Positions 1 through 7,926 of a stretch of 64,000 bases of DNA are shown in pieces (positions within the stretch are counted from its first letter, which is position 1; every line of letters begins with the position of its first letter). The notes beneath the pieces were generated by a model that was not told the DNA's origin, did no database searches, and saw only the letters and a program-made list of their open reading frames with translations. Where the stretch lies: contig CAZVUM010000014.1 of assembly GCA_964629575.1 (NCBI GenBank), positions 1 to 64,000 on the forward strand, written 5' to 3'. A program made the translations under genes and the position numbers. Source of the stretch: JAYPWI01 sp964629575. GTDB lineage: Bacteria; Actinomycetota; Acidimicrobiia; Acidimicrobiales; Poriferisodalaceae.

Positions 1-60
1 ATCTAGACCGTCGTGTCCGGGGAATGAAGAGCGCGTGTCCGGAGATGCAGAGCGGCTGGT

Positions 61-579
61 TCAGCTCAAGCGGCGGAGGGCGCGGCGGAAGTGATGCCCG
101 CGGTCGATGTATTTCTGGATTCCCGGGTCGATCAGCGGGGCCGTGTCGACGCCCTCTCGAATCTTCGCCGGCGTGCCGAGGGCCATGGCTCCTGGCGGCA
201 CCTGCATGCGACCGGGCACGACGGCGCCAGCGCCGACCAGGGCAGCCGAGCCGATGACGGCCTCGTGCAGCACGATCGAACCGGTCCCTACGAGTGCATC
301 GTCCTCGATCGTGCACCCTTCGAGGTGTGCGAGGTGGCCGATGGTCACGCGGTCGCCGACCACGGTCGGATAATCCTCCGTCACGTGGAGAACGGCGTTG
401 TCCTGCACCGACGTCTGCGCGCCGATGGTGATCGTGTTGTCGTCGCCGCGGAGGACGGCTCCAGACCACACCGTGGATTCGGGTCCGATGACCACCCGTC
501 CGATGACGACGGCCTCAGGCATCACGTAGGCGTCGGGGTGGATCTGTGGCTCGTCGTCGCCGAGGGCGTAGATGGGCAT
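61..579 (-). CDS. gamma-class carbonic anhydrase family protein
   Basis: Left-handed beta-helix protein of 172 residues built from hexapeptide repeats, of the gamma-carbonic anhydrase/YrdA family. Members are trimeric, bind zinc or iron between subunits, and hydrate CO2 or are orphan relatives. The diagnostic stretch runs from NAVLHVTED to GHLAHLEGC, supplying the three histidines expected as metal ligands. The start is placed at ATG 577-579, reading MPIYALGDD. An in-frame start at 681 would add 34 residues without family similarity and run into the divergent peptidase gene. Only 25 bp separate the two start codons, so they share a divergent promoter region. Carbonic anhydrase activity itself is not proven by these motifs. 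Confidence 0.88.
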   Translation of the reverse strand: MPIYALGDDEPQIHPDAYVMPEAVVIGRVVIGPESTVWSGAVLRGDDNTITIGAQTSVQDNAVLHVTEDYPTVVGDRVTIGHLAHLEGCTIEDDALVGTGSIVLHEAVIGSAALVGAGAVVPGRMQVPPGAMALGTPAKIREGVDTAPLIDPGIQKYIDRGHHFRRALRRLS

Positions 580-604
580 GGCGCCGGACGCTAGCGTGCC
601 GCCG

Positions 605-2659
605 ATGTCACTGGCAGCGAACTCACCGCGACCACCCGTTGCCGAAAAGAGGCCACACACCCGCGAGGTGCACGGGACCACCGCCGAGGACCCATGGTTC
701 TGGCTGCGCGAGCGCGAGGACCCCGCCGTCCTCGCCCACCTCGAAGCCGAGAACGCTCACACCGAGACCGCGCTCGCCCACCTCGCTGACCTCCGCGAGG
801 AACTCTTCGACGAGATCCGTTCCCGCGTACAGGAGACCGACCAGTCGCTCCCCGTTCCCAAGGGTCCGTGGGAGTACCGGCTGCGCACCGAGGAAGGGCG
901 GCAGTACCCGATCCACGTGCGGCGGCCGAGGGGGAGCTCCGAGACCGAGGAGGTCGTGCTCGTCGACGAGAACGAGTTGGCCGAGGGCCACGACTACTTC
1001 GCGCTCGGCGACCTCACCGTCAGCCCAGATCACACACGGCTCGCCTACACGAGCGACACGGACGGCGACGAGGAGTACGCCCTGACGGTGATCGACATCT
1101 CGTCAGGAGAGCTCCTCGACGAAAGTCTCGAGGCCCTGTCGTATGGCCTCGTGTGGGGAAACGACAACCGCACGCTTTTCACGGTCGGCATGGACGAGGC
1201 CCGCCGGCCCGACCGCGTCATGCGGCACGTCGTCGGCGACGACTCCGATCGCGACGTCGAGGTCTTCCGCGAGGACGACGAGCGGTTCTGGGTGGGCATC
1301 GGTGCGACCCGAAGCGAACGATTCGTGGTGATCGGCACCGAATCCAAGACCTCGTCCGAGTACTGGGTGATCGACGCGGACGAACCCTCCTCGGCCCCGC
1401 GGGTCATCGAGCCGCGCCGGGACGACGTCGAGTACCGGATCAGCCATCAGGACGACCGCTTCTTGATCCTCACCAACCTCGACGCCGTCGACTTCCGCTT
1501 GATGGAGGCGCCCGTCGAGACCCCCGGCGGCGACAACTGGACGGAGGTCATCCCCCACCGGCCGGGAACACGCCTCGAAGACATCGACGCGTTCGAGGCG
1601 TTCACCGTCATCTCCGAGCGGCGCGACGCAACGCCTGTTCTTCGCATCGTGGACCGGGCGACCGGTGATTCCCGTGATCTCGACATGCCAGAGGAGGTCT
1701 ATGAGGCCGGACCCGGATCCAACGCCGAGTTCGCGACGACGAGCCTCCGCTACGGCTACACGTCGATGGTCACGCCGCCCTCCACGTTCGAGCTCGATCT
1801 CACCACCTGGGAGTCGACGCTGCTCAAGCAGCAACCGGTTCTCCACACCGCCCTGGACATGTACGCGACCCGCCGAGAATGGGCCACCGCGGCCGACGGC
1901 ACCCGGATTCCGATCAGCCTGCTCTGGCGGCCCGACACGGTCGCGGGGCCGGCGCCGTGTCTGTTGTATGGCTACGGGTCCTACGAGGTCGTGATCCCGG
2001 CGTCATTCTCGTCGGCCCGCCTGTCCCTGTTGGATCGAGGAGCGATCTTTGCGATCGCGCATGTCCGGGGTGGCGGCGAGATGGGCCGGCGCTGGTACGA
2101 GGAGGGTCGCCTCGAGCACAAGCACCACACCTTCAGCGACTTCGTCGCGTGCGCAGAGCACCTGATCCACGCGGGAGTCGCGGACCCCGAGCGGCTCGTC
2201 GCGCGAGGTGCGAGCGCCGGCGGCCTTCTCATGGGCGTCGTCGTCAACGAGCGTCCAGACCTCTTCGCCGGGGTCGTGGCCGAGGTGCCATTCGTCGACA
2301 CCGTGAACACCATGCTCGACGCCTCGATCCCGCTCACCGTCACCGAGTACGACGAGTGGGGCGACCCCAACCAGAGCGACGCATTCGACTGGATGGCCGC
2401 CTACTCGCCGTACGAGAACGTCGCGGCGGCCGTCCATCCGTCGCTCCTCATCACCGCCGGGCTCAACGATCCGCGAGTGCAGTACTGGGAGCCGGCCAAA
2501 TGGGCGGCGAAGCTGCGCGAGACGACCAGCGGCGACCGGCCGATCCTGCTGAAGACAGAGCTCGGCGCGGGTCACGGCGGACCGTCCGGACGCTACGACG
2601 CATGGCGCGACGAGGCCTTCGTCCAGGCATTCGTGCTCGACGTGATGGGCCTCGCCTGA
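605..2659 (+). CDS. ptrB: oligopeptidase B, prolyl-oligopeptidase family S9A
   Basis: Cytosolic serine oligopeptidase of about 684 residues, the usual length for oligopeptidase B, which cleaves short peptides after basic residues. The N-terminal half opens with EDPWFWLRERED, typical of the S9A entry segment, and forms a seven-bladed propeller. The C-terminal alpha/beta-hydrolase domain has the nucleophile elbow GASAGG with Ser at about residue 537, the acid in LNDPRVQYW and the histidine in GAGHGGPSGR. The start chosen is ATG 605, because ATG 572 would overlap the divergent carbonic anhydrase start. The gene ends 9 bp before the convergent FtsH-like gene. Substrate preference for Arg/Lys is inferred from the family. 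Confidence 0.92.
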   Translation: MSLAANSPRPPVAEKRPHTREVHGTTAEDPWFWLREREDPAVLAHLEAENAHTETALAHLADLREELFDEIRSRVQETDQSLPVPKGPWEYRLRTEEGRQYPIHVRRPRGSSETEEVVLVDENELAEGHDYFALGDLTVSPDHTRLAYTSDTDGDEEYALTVIDISSGELLDESLEALSYGLVWGNDNRTLFTVGMDEARRPDRVMRHVVGDDSDRDVEVFREDDERFWVGIGATRSERFVVIGTESKTSSEYWVIDADEPSSAPRVIEPRRDDVEYRISHQDDRFLILTNLDAVDFRLMEAPVETPGGDNWTEVIPHRPGTRLEDIDAFEAFTVISERRDATPVLRIVDRATGDSRDLDMPEEVYEAGPGSNAEFATTSLRYGYTSMVTPPSTFELDLTTWESTLLKQQPVLHTALDMYATRREWATAADGTRIPISLLWRPDTVAGPAPCLLYGYGSYEVVIPASFSSARLSLLDRGAIFAIAHVRGGGEMGRRWYEEGRLEHKHHTFSDFVACAEHLIHAGVADPERLVARGASAGGLLMGVVVNERPDLFAGVVAEVPFVDTVNTMLDASIPLTVTEYDEWGDPNQSDAFDWMAAYSPYENVAAAVHPSLLITAGLNDPRVQYWEPAKWAAKLRETTSGDRPILLKTELGAGHGGPSGRYDAWRDEAFVQAFVLDVMGLA

Positions 2660-2668
2660 GCCGACCGG

Positions 2669-4480
2669 TCAGCTGAGATCGATCGTGAGCTGACCGGCCT
2701 CGGTACCCGCAGCGACCAGGACCTCGGTGATCTCGCTCCCGATGAGCTCGTCGCGGTCGAGGAGGGCGTCGCGGAGCGCCTCGACGAGGTGACGGTTGTG
2801 CTCGAGGAGAGTGGTCACCTCGTCCTTCGCGCTCTCGAGGATTCCTTCGACGCGCTCTCGGCCATCCTCGGTCGAGAGCACCTTGGCAACGACGTTGCCC
2901 GCGCCGGGCATCTCCGCCGCCTCGTAGCTGATCAGCGAACCGCCCATGCCCAGGCTGCCGACCATCGTTGCTGCCGCTGCTGTCGCCGCATGCAGGTCGC
3001 CCGACGGGCCGGTGCCGCTCTCGCCGAACCACAGCTCCTCGGCGACCATGCCGCCGAAGGCGATCCGGATCTGGGCTTCGATCTCGCTGCGGGTGCGGGT
3101 GAACCGTTCCTCGGTGTCGCTGTGGGCGAGCAGGCCGAGAGCGTCGGCCCGCTTGATGATCGACAACACCTCGAGCTTGCGTCCCGCCCCGATCAGGTGG
3201 GCGACGGTGGCATGGCCGGCCTCGTGGGTGGCGATCGTCCGGCGCTCGGCCTCGGTGTAGGCCACCTGCTCCTTGAGACCGAGCTCCTCGGTCATCTTGG
3301 CCTGCTGGATGTCGTCCCAGCTCATGGCGGTGGCGCCCCGGCGGATCGCCCAGACCAGCGCTTCGTCGAGAAGGTGCTCGAGCATCACGGGGCTGTAGCC
3401 CATGGTCATCGCGGCGAGGGCTTGGCGACGCTCCTCGTCGTCGAGAGTCGGCTCATGGGCCTTCTGGGCCAGGTAGTAGTCGAGGATGTCGCGCCGACCC
3501 TCACGGCCGGGAAGGCCGATGTGGAGCGAACGGTCGAAGCGTCCGGGCCGCAGAAGCGCCGGGTCGAGGTCGGCAGCCCGGTTGGTGGCACCGACCACGA
3601 GGATGTTGGCGGGCAGGCTGGTGCGCTTCGCGATCTGTCGGTGGTGGGGCACGAACCGGTTGGCCCGATCGATCCACCAGTTGCGGAACCGCACGCCGGT
3701 CGGCGGCTCGTCGAAGGACTGGAGCTGGATGAGCAGCTCGTTCACGACTCCTGAGATTCCCTCGCGGCCGCCGCCCCCGCTCATGCCGCGGCGGGCCGCG
3801 CCGATCGCATCGATCTCCTCGATGAAACCGATCGCGCCGCCTTCCTTGCGCGCCGCGAGGCGCAGCGCCTTGAAATAGCTGCGGATCTTGCGATTGGTCT
3901 GGCCGTAGTACATCGACTGGAACGCCGACGACGACACGAAGAGGAAGGGAACGCCTGCCTCTTTGGCCATCGCCTTGGCCATGAAGGTCTTGCCCGTGCC
4001 AGGCGGCCCTTCGAACAGGATCGCCCGGCGCGGGGTCCCGCCGAGCTCGTCTCGGAACGTCTTGTGGGCCAAGAACAGGTTGAGCGTCTTGACGACTTCG
4101 TCCCGCACGACGGGTGCGCCGCGCACGTCGTCGAGCGTCGTGCTCATCTCGCTCGGGTGGAACATGACGTGCGGAGAGCGACCGGCACCGAGCATCGGCA
4201 CCAGGATCACGACGGCCAGCACCAGGACCAACAGGAGGGGAACCAGGTACTCCTCGCTGATCCCCGGATTGGGGATCGACGGCAGAAGCGGCGACTCGGT
4301 CAACACCCGCCACCAGAGCCACGAAGCGACCGCGGCGAGGAAGACACCGAGCTTCAGCACCCGCCTGAGGCGAGACCGCTCACGTGAGGCGCTGACGTCT
4401 GCGAGCGCATCGCGCACCACGTCGTTCTGACCGAGCGAGCTGAGCTCCACGAATCCTCCGTCGACCGGCGGACCACCCAA
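2669..4480 (-). CDS. FtsH-like membrane AAA+ ATPase / zinc metalloprotease
   Basis: Protein of about 603 residues with the FtsH domain order. Two hydrophobic segments lie at about residues 42-60 and 80-100, followed by an AAA+ domain with Walker A GPPGTGKT and an SRH/arginine-finger stretch reading TNRAADLDPALLRPGRFDR. An M41 protease domain follows with the zinc motif HEAGH and a downstream acidic ligand near GESGTGPSGDLHAAT. Family role: ATP-driven degradation of membrane and short-lived proteins. Unusual points are Walker B reading FIEEID instead of FIDEID and an insertion of about 30 residues rich in W, R and H before the SRH. It is therefore a divergent paralogue and may not be the housekeeping ftsH. 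It lies 83 bp downstream of the MauE-like gene on the same strand. Confidence 0.85.
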   Translation of the reverse strand: MGGPPVDGGFVELSSLGQNDVVRDALADVSASRERSRLRRVLKLGVFLAAVASWLWWRVLTESPLLPSIPNPGISEEYLVPLLLVLVLAVVILVPMLGAGRSPHVMFHPSEMSTTLDDVRGAPVVRDEVVKTLNLFLAHKTFRDELGGTPRRAILFEGPPGTGKTFMAKAMAKEAGVPFLFVSSSAFQSMYYGQTNRKIRSYFKALRLAARKEGGAIGFIEEIDAIGAARRGMSGGGGREGISGVVNELLIQLQSFDEPPTGVRFRNWWIDRANRFVPHHRQIAKRTSLPANILVVGATNRAADLDPALLRPGRFDRSLHIGLPGREGRRDILDYYLAQKAHEPTLDDEERRQALAAMTMGYSPVMLEHLLDEALVWAIRRGATAMSWDDIQQAKMTEELGLKEQVAYTEAERRTIATHEAGHATVAHLIGAGRKLEVLSIIKRADALGLLAHSDTEERFTRTRSEIEAQIRIAFGGMVAEELWFGESGTGPSGDLHAATAAAATMVGSLGMGGSLISYEAAEMPGAGNVVAKVLSTEDGRERVEGILESAKDEVTTLLEHNRHLVEALRDALLDRDELIGSEITEVLVAAGTEAGQLTIDLS

Positions 4481-4509
4481 CGTGGCCGCTTCTCTCGTTT
4501 GACCACTCT

Positions 4510-4529
4510 GTGTGGTTGTTGCACCACAC
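4510..4529. promoter_or_regulatory. inverted repeat upstream of the FtsH-like gene
   Basis: Perfect 7-bp inverted repeat GTGTGGT-N6-ACCACAC, 30 bp upstream of the FtsH-like start and downstream of the MauE-like stop. It could be a repressor operator or a short stem between the two genes. No T-run follows on either strand, which argues against a classical intrinsic terminator. No regulator can be assigned. Confidence 0.35.
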
Positions 4530-4563
4530 TAGGTGGGTGAGTGCCGGCGACGCAAGCCCGGTT

Positions 4564-4941
4564 TCAGGCGATGAGGGCCCCGACACCCAACGCCGCGAAC
4601 GCCAGGTTGCGAACCACGGACCAGCAGTCGACGGGACGGGCGGACCAGCGACCGAAGCAGGCACAGCGGGGCCGCTCCCCGACAGGGCGGCTCAGTGCCA
4701 GAAGAACCACCACGGTGAACCCGGCGAGCAGCAGCAGGCCGAGAGCGACCGTGACGCTCGGAGCGACTCCGGCGACGATCGCTGCACCGAGAACGATCTC
4801 GACGGGCGCGACGGCCGGAACGACCGACCGCGGCACACCGAGTCCCGCGGCGGCTCGTGGCCATGAGGGGTCTCGGAGCTTGAGCGTTCCCGAGACCAGA
4901 AAGACGGCGCCGAACACGACGCGACAGAGCGCCGCCATCAC
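4564..4941 (-). CDS. MauE/DoxX-like small membrane protein
   Basis: Polytopic membrane protein of 125 residues with four predicted hydrophobic segments. The sequence near residue 94, RCACFGRW, matches the CxCFG motif of the MauE/DoxX-like family. The opening FGAVFLVSGTLKLRDP also fits, since this family has a conserved K/R near the end of TM1. Family members are linked to methylamine utilisation, quinone redox or disulfide handling in the membrane, but none of those partners is adjacent. It precedes the FtsH-like gene on the same strand. Family assignment is reasonably secure; the specific function is unknown. Confidence 0.72.
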   Translation of the reverse strand: MMAALCRVVFGAVFLVSGTLKLRDPSWPRAAAGLGVPRSVVPAVAPVEIVLGAAIVAGVAPSVTVALGLLLLAGFTVVVLLALSRPVGERPRCACFGRWSARPVDCWSVVRNLAFAALGVGALIA

Positions 4942-4947
4942 GGGCGT

Positions 4948-5043
4948 AGGAGCCGCGCGAGGAGGGAGGAGCGCCAGCGACGACCGGATCGGAGGCGTGG
5001 CCCGAGCGGCCCGTCGCCGAAGGCGACAAGAGCGGTATGCAGC
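4948..5043. repeat. dispersed intergenic repeat, copy A
   Basis: This block between the MauE-like and flavin reductase genes is almost the same as 24118-24234. Both begin with AGGAGCCGCGCGAGG, share a core of about 40 bp (GAGCGCCAGCGACGACCGGA and onward) and end in GGCGACAAGAGCGG. Copy A contains the hairpin GTCGCC-GAA-GGCGAC. Copy B carries about 21 extra bp and a different but still perfect stem, CTTGTCGC/GCGACAAG. Both copies are intergenic, which suggests a REP-like palindromic element. Confidence 0.75.
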
Positions 5044-5082
5044 AGGTCGCGGACTACGAGCTTTCCCCGACGCACGGATGTC

Positions 5083-5568
5083 CTAGGAAAAGGTTCCGTA
5101 GCTGCCCTGGAAGAAGACGAGGGGGTCCTTGGAGTCCATCACCGTCAGCTCGACGACCCGGCCGACCACGATGTCGTGATCGCCACCGTCGTGGATCGCG
5201 TCGATCGTGCAGTCGATGTACGCGATCGAGCCCTCGATGATCGGCGAGCCGGTGGGGCCCGGCCGCCAGTCCACATCACCGAACTTGTCGTCGGCCTTGC
5301 TTGCCATGACGCCGCAGACCGCCATCTGGTCCGAACCCATCACGTTCACGCAGAACGACCCCGCCTCGCGGATCGCCTGCCACGACGTGGAGGTCTTGCC
5401 CGGCAAGAAAGCGACCAGCGGCGGGTCGAGCGACACCGAGGTGAACGAGCCGATCGCCATGCCGACGGGCCGATCCTCGTGGACCGCGGTCACCGCCGTC
5501 ACGCCTGTGGGGAAGTGGCCCAACACGTTGCGGAAATCGGCTGGGTCGATGGAAGGCGTCTCGCTCAC
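5083..5568 (-). CDS. flavin reductase domain protein (two-component monooxygenase reductase type)
   Basis: Protein of 161 residues of the flavin reductase-like FMN-binding split-barrel family. These reduce FMN or FAD with NAD(P)H to feed a partner monooxygenase, or act as oxidoreductases themselves. Visible family motifs are FPTGVTAVTA near the N-terminus, GMAIGSFTSVSLDPPLVAFLP, SFCVNVMGSDQ, and the C-terminal DHDIVVGRVVELTV and PLVFFQGSYGTF. The start is the GTG at 5566-5568, preceded at good spacing by the Shine-Dalgarno GAGGAG. The longer in-frame ATG at 5598 lacks such a site. No monooxygenase partner is adjacent, so the substrate system is unknown. Confidence 0.85.
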   Translation of the reverse strand: MSETPSIDPADFRNVLGHFPTGVTAVTAVHEDRPVGMAIGSFTSVSLDPPLVAFLPGKTSTSWQAIREAGSFCVNVMGSDQMAVCGVMASKADDKFGDVDWRPGPTGSPIIEGSIAYIDCTIDAIHDGGDHDIVVGRVVELTVMDSKDPLVFFQGSYGTFS

Positions 5569-5665
5569 GCTTGCTCCTCGGAGTCTCGGCCGGCACATCC
5601 CCGACCCGTGCCGCCCGAGCGTAGACGCGCCGGTCGTGCCGCCTCAGATGCCGCTCAGATGCCGC

Positions 5666-6811
5666 TCAGATGAGCGACTGCAGTTGCTCCACGGTGCTCG
5701 CCGTCTCGTCGCCCGGGCCGGTCCGTCCCGACACGACGATGCCGGCCCGCTCAACCCTCACGCGGAAGTCGTGGGGCCGAGACGACGCAGCGAGCGCGGC
5801 CTCATAGGTCACCCGCCGCTCTGACACGAGCGTCGTGAGGGATGCGTCGAATGTGGTCATCCCGTAGAAGTCGCCCTCATCGATGAGGTCGTGGAGGTGA
5901 TGGGTTTGCTCCGGGTTGAGGATGCACTGCTGGACGCGACCGGTGCTGACCATCGTCTCGCAGACCGGAATTCTCCCTCCACCAACAGCCATCACCAGGC
6001 GCTGTCCGATCGTGCCGCGCAGGCATGAAGCCAGGGACACGCGCGCCTGACGCTGCTGCCCGACGGGGTAGAAGTCGACGACCCGGTTGATGGTCTCGGT
6101 CGCGTCCGAGGTGTGGAGCGAGGAGAGGACGAGATGTCCCGTCTCGGCGGCGGCGAGGGCGACCGAGACGGTCTCGGGATCGCGCATCTCCCCGACGAGA
6201 ATGACATCGGGATCCTGGCGCAGAGCGGCGCGCATCGCGCGGGGGAACGACTCCGCGTCCGTGCCGATCTCGCGCTGGCTGACGGATGCGAGATGGTCCT
6301 GATGCAGGATCTCGATGGGATCCTCGATCGTGACGATATTGACGTTGCGTGTGCGGTTGATGTGGTCGACGATTGCCGCCAGGGTCGTCGACTTGCCCGA
6401 TCCTGTCGGCCCCGTGACGAGCACGAGGCCGCGCTGCTCGTCGGCAAAGTCGCGGACGACTCTCGGGAGACCGAGCTCCTCGAGAGTGTCGACGCCGTAG
6501 GTGACGTGACGCATCACCACGCCCACCGAGCCCCTCTGGCGAAAGACGTTGGTCCGGAAACGACCGAGTGTCTTGGCCGCGTAGGCAAAATCGGCGTCGA
6601 GACAGTTGTTGAACTGGTCCCGCGCGAGCGGGGTCAGGATCGCATCCGCGATCATCTCCGTATCGTGCGGGGTGAGCCGAGGTGCCCCGTCGATGCCCGT
6701 GAGGCTGCCGTCGACGCGAATCTTGGGCGGAGAGCCCACCTTGAGGTGCAGATCCGAGCCGCCCACCGCCACCAGGTACTTCAACAGTGCGTCGAGCTGC
6801 TCTGTGTTCAC
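5666..6811 (-). CDS. pilT: type IV pilus retraction ATPase PilT
   Basis: PilT-type secretion ATPase of about 381 residues. It powers pilus retraction, twitching motility and DNA uptake as a cytoplasmic hexamer at the pilus base. Motifs in order are an N-terminal PAS-like domain with VAVGGSDLHLKVGSPP, Walker A GPTGSGKST at about residue 133, the Asp box IVTIEDPIEILH, Walker B ILVGEMRDPET and the His box HLVLSSLHTSDA. The start chosen is GTG 6809-6811, reading MNTEQLDALLKYL; an ATG at 6838 adds nine residues of no family similarity. No other pilus genes are in the window, but three GGDEF-EAL genes follow within 15 kb and could link pili to c-di-GMP. Confidence 0.92.
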   Translation of the reverse strand: MNTEQLDALLKYLVAVGGSDLHLKVGSPPKIRVDGSLTGIDGAPRLTPHDTEMIADAILTPLARDQFNNCLDADFAYAAKTLGRFRTNVFRQRGSVGVVMRHVTYGVDTLEELGLPRVVRDFADEQRGLVLVTGPTGSGKSTTLAAIVDHINRTRNVNIVTIEDPIEILHQDHLASVSQREIGTDAESFPRAMRAALRQDPDVILVGEMRDPETVSVALAAAETGHLVLSSLHTSDATETINRVVDFYPVGQQRQARVSLASCLRGTIGQRLVMAVGGGRIPVCETMVSTGRVQQCILNPEQTHHLHDLIDEGDFYGMTTFDASLTTLVSERRVTYEAALAASSRPHDFRVRVERAGIVVSGRTGPGDETASTVEQLQSLI

Positions 6812-6858
6812 CGATTCCCATCGGTCACCGCACCTCACGCGTTGAGGACGGACGCAAC

Positions 6859-6864
6859 TAGTCT
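6859..6864 (+). promoter_or_regulatory. candidate -10 box for the UGSC selenoprotein gene
   Basis: TAGTCT fits the actinobacterial TANNNT -10 pattern and lies 29 nt before the ATG. A start site near 6871 would give a short leader containing the Shine-Dalgarno AGGGGG (6883-6888), 5 nt from the ATG at 6894. The divergent pilT start lies 82 bp away. Confidence 0.45.
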
Positions 6865-6893
6865 GGGGAAACCGCGGAGATCAGGGGGTTCAC

Positions 6894-7421
6894 ATGACCC
6901 GCGTGCTCGACCCGACCAACGAGGCCACGCCTCAACAGCGAGAACGCACGGCGCGCCCTGCATCGCTCGACGGGCTAACCGTCGGCCTGCTCGACATCAG
7001 CAAGCCTCGCGGCGACCGCTTCCTCGATCGCATCGAGGAGCGTCTGTCCGAACGCGGGCTGCGCGTCGAACGGTTCCAGAAGCCCACCTTCACCAAACCG
7101 GCGCCCGCCGATCTCCGCCACGAGATCAGCACCAAATGCGACGTCGTGATCGAAGCGCTCGCCGATTGAGGCAGCTGCACGTCGTGCAGTGTGCACGACA
7201 TCAGCGATCTCGAGCGCCGCGGCGTTCCCGGTGTGTTCGTGGCGACCGTCCAGTTCGTGGACGGCGCCGCCCGCCAGGCCGAAGCGCTCGGCTTCGATCC
7301 CGCCTCGGTGTTCATCGAACACCCGATCCAGGATCGTTCCGACGACGAGATGATCACTCTCGCCGACAAGGCGATCGACGAGCTGCTCGAGCAACTCGTC
7401 GCAGATCAACCGAGCGAGTAA
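6894..7421 (+). CDS. UGSC-family selenoprotein (in-frame UGA read as selenocysteine)
   Basis: One gene of 175 residues interrupted by an in-frame TGA at 7167-7169 (residue 92). The frame continues unbroken to TAA 7419-7421. Across the stop it reads ALAD-U-GSCTSCSVHDI, the Sec-Gly-Ser-Cys motif for which the UGSC (seleno)protein family is named. Upstream LDGLTVGLLDISKPRGD and downstream LERRGVPGVFVATVQFV also fit the family. A thiol/selenol redox role is likely; the substrate is not established. A hairpin with bacterial SECIS geometry begins 12 nt after the UGA (7181-7199). The start has Shine-Dalgarno AGGGGG at 5 nt. The 3' end overlaps the convergent mutY remnant by 16 bp. A nonsense mutation is unlikely because both halves and the motif are conserved. 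Confidence 0.92.
7181..7199 (+). promoter_or_regulatory. bacterial SECIS hairpin for the UGSC selenoprotein
   Basis: Perfect 8-bp stem GTCGTGCA / TGCACGAC closing a 3-nt loop GTG at 7189-7191. The loop starts 20 nt after the UGA (7167-7169), inside the 16-37 nt window known for bacterial SECIS elements. Its first base is G, as expected for SelB recognition. The element lies inside the coding sequence, as bacterial SECIS must. Confidence 0.85.
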
Positions 7422-7865
7422 CGCTCCCCAGACCGGCTGATCAGTCCTTCGGCCACCAACGCACCCACGACGCGCGACAAGCGTTCGGCGGAAACGTCGA
7501 GGTCGTCGGGAATCGCAGCACGTAGATCACTGTTGGTTCCATCGCCGCGTTCGAGCCGCCGCAGCACCGCCCCCCTGACCTGGCGGTCGCTCCCGGCGTA
7601 TGCAGCCTGTGGAGCGCTGACCCCCGCGCTCCCGACAGCAGGATCGACCACAGTCTGGGCACCCCTCGTGCTTCGGTCGTACCCGGTCGACCGGCGTCTG
7701 TTGGAGCATCACCTCGGATACGAGCACCGCCCAGGGGTCGCGCGTCTCCCGCCACGGAAGCGACCGCCTGTGTACGCCGGCCCACACGAGCAGCGCCTCG
7801 CGAAACCCCTCGTCGTGGCTGCTTTCGCCCGCGACACCCATGGACACATCCTGGCCGGAGATCAC
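7406..7865 (-). pseudogene. mutY: mutY (A/G-specific adenine glycosylase), internally deleted and frameshifted
   Basis: Two ends of MutY are present but not the middle. The 5' part (7865 down to about 7670) reads ALLVWAGVHRRSLPWRE, then SEVMLQQTPVDRV, with the catalytic-Glu segment. The 3' part (about 7651-7406), in a different frame, reads AYAGSDRQVRG and then a winged-helix-like tail ending ISRSGERYSLG, typical of the C-terminus of actinobacterial MutY. About 150-160 residues are missing between them, including the catalytic Asp region, the HhH motif and the 4Fe-4S cysteines. The product cannot be an active glycosylase. A real deletion or an assembly collapse would look the same. Confidence 0.78.
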
Positions 7866-7926
7866 CGATCTGGCGAGGGCGCATCGGTATTCTCACCACG
7901 CGAGGCAATCTGATGGGACGCACCCT

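Noticed and set aside
7170..7189. Alternative hairpin CTGCAC-GTC-GTGCAG directly after the UGA
   Set aside because: Its loop is only 11 nt from the UGA, outside the range for bacterial SECIS; the longer stem at 7181-7199 fits better. It could still be a competing fold.
7191..7421. Independent 76-residue gene after the UGA of the UGSC gene
   Set aside because: It is the second half of one selenoprotein in the same frame, with the family motif spanning the UGA.
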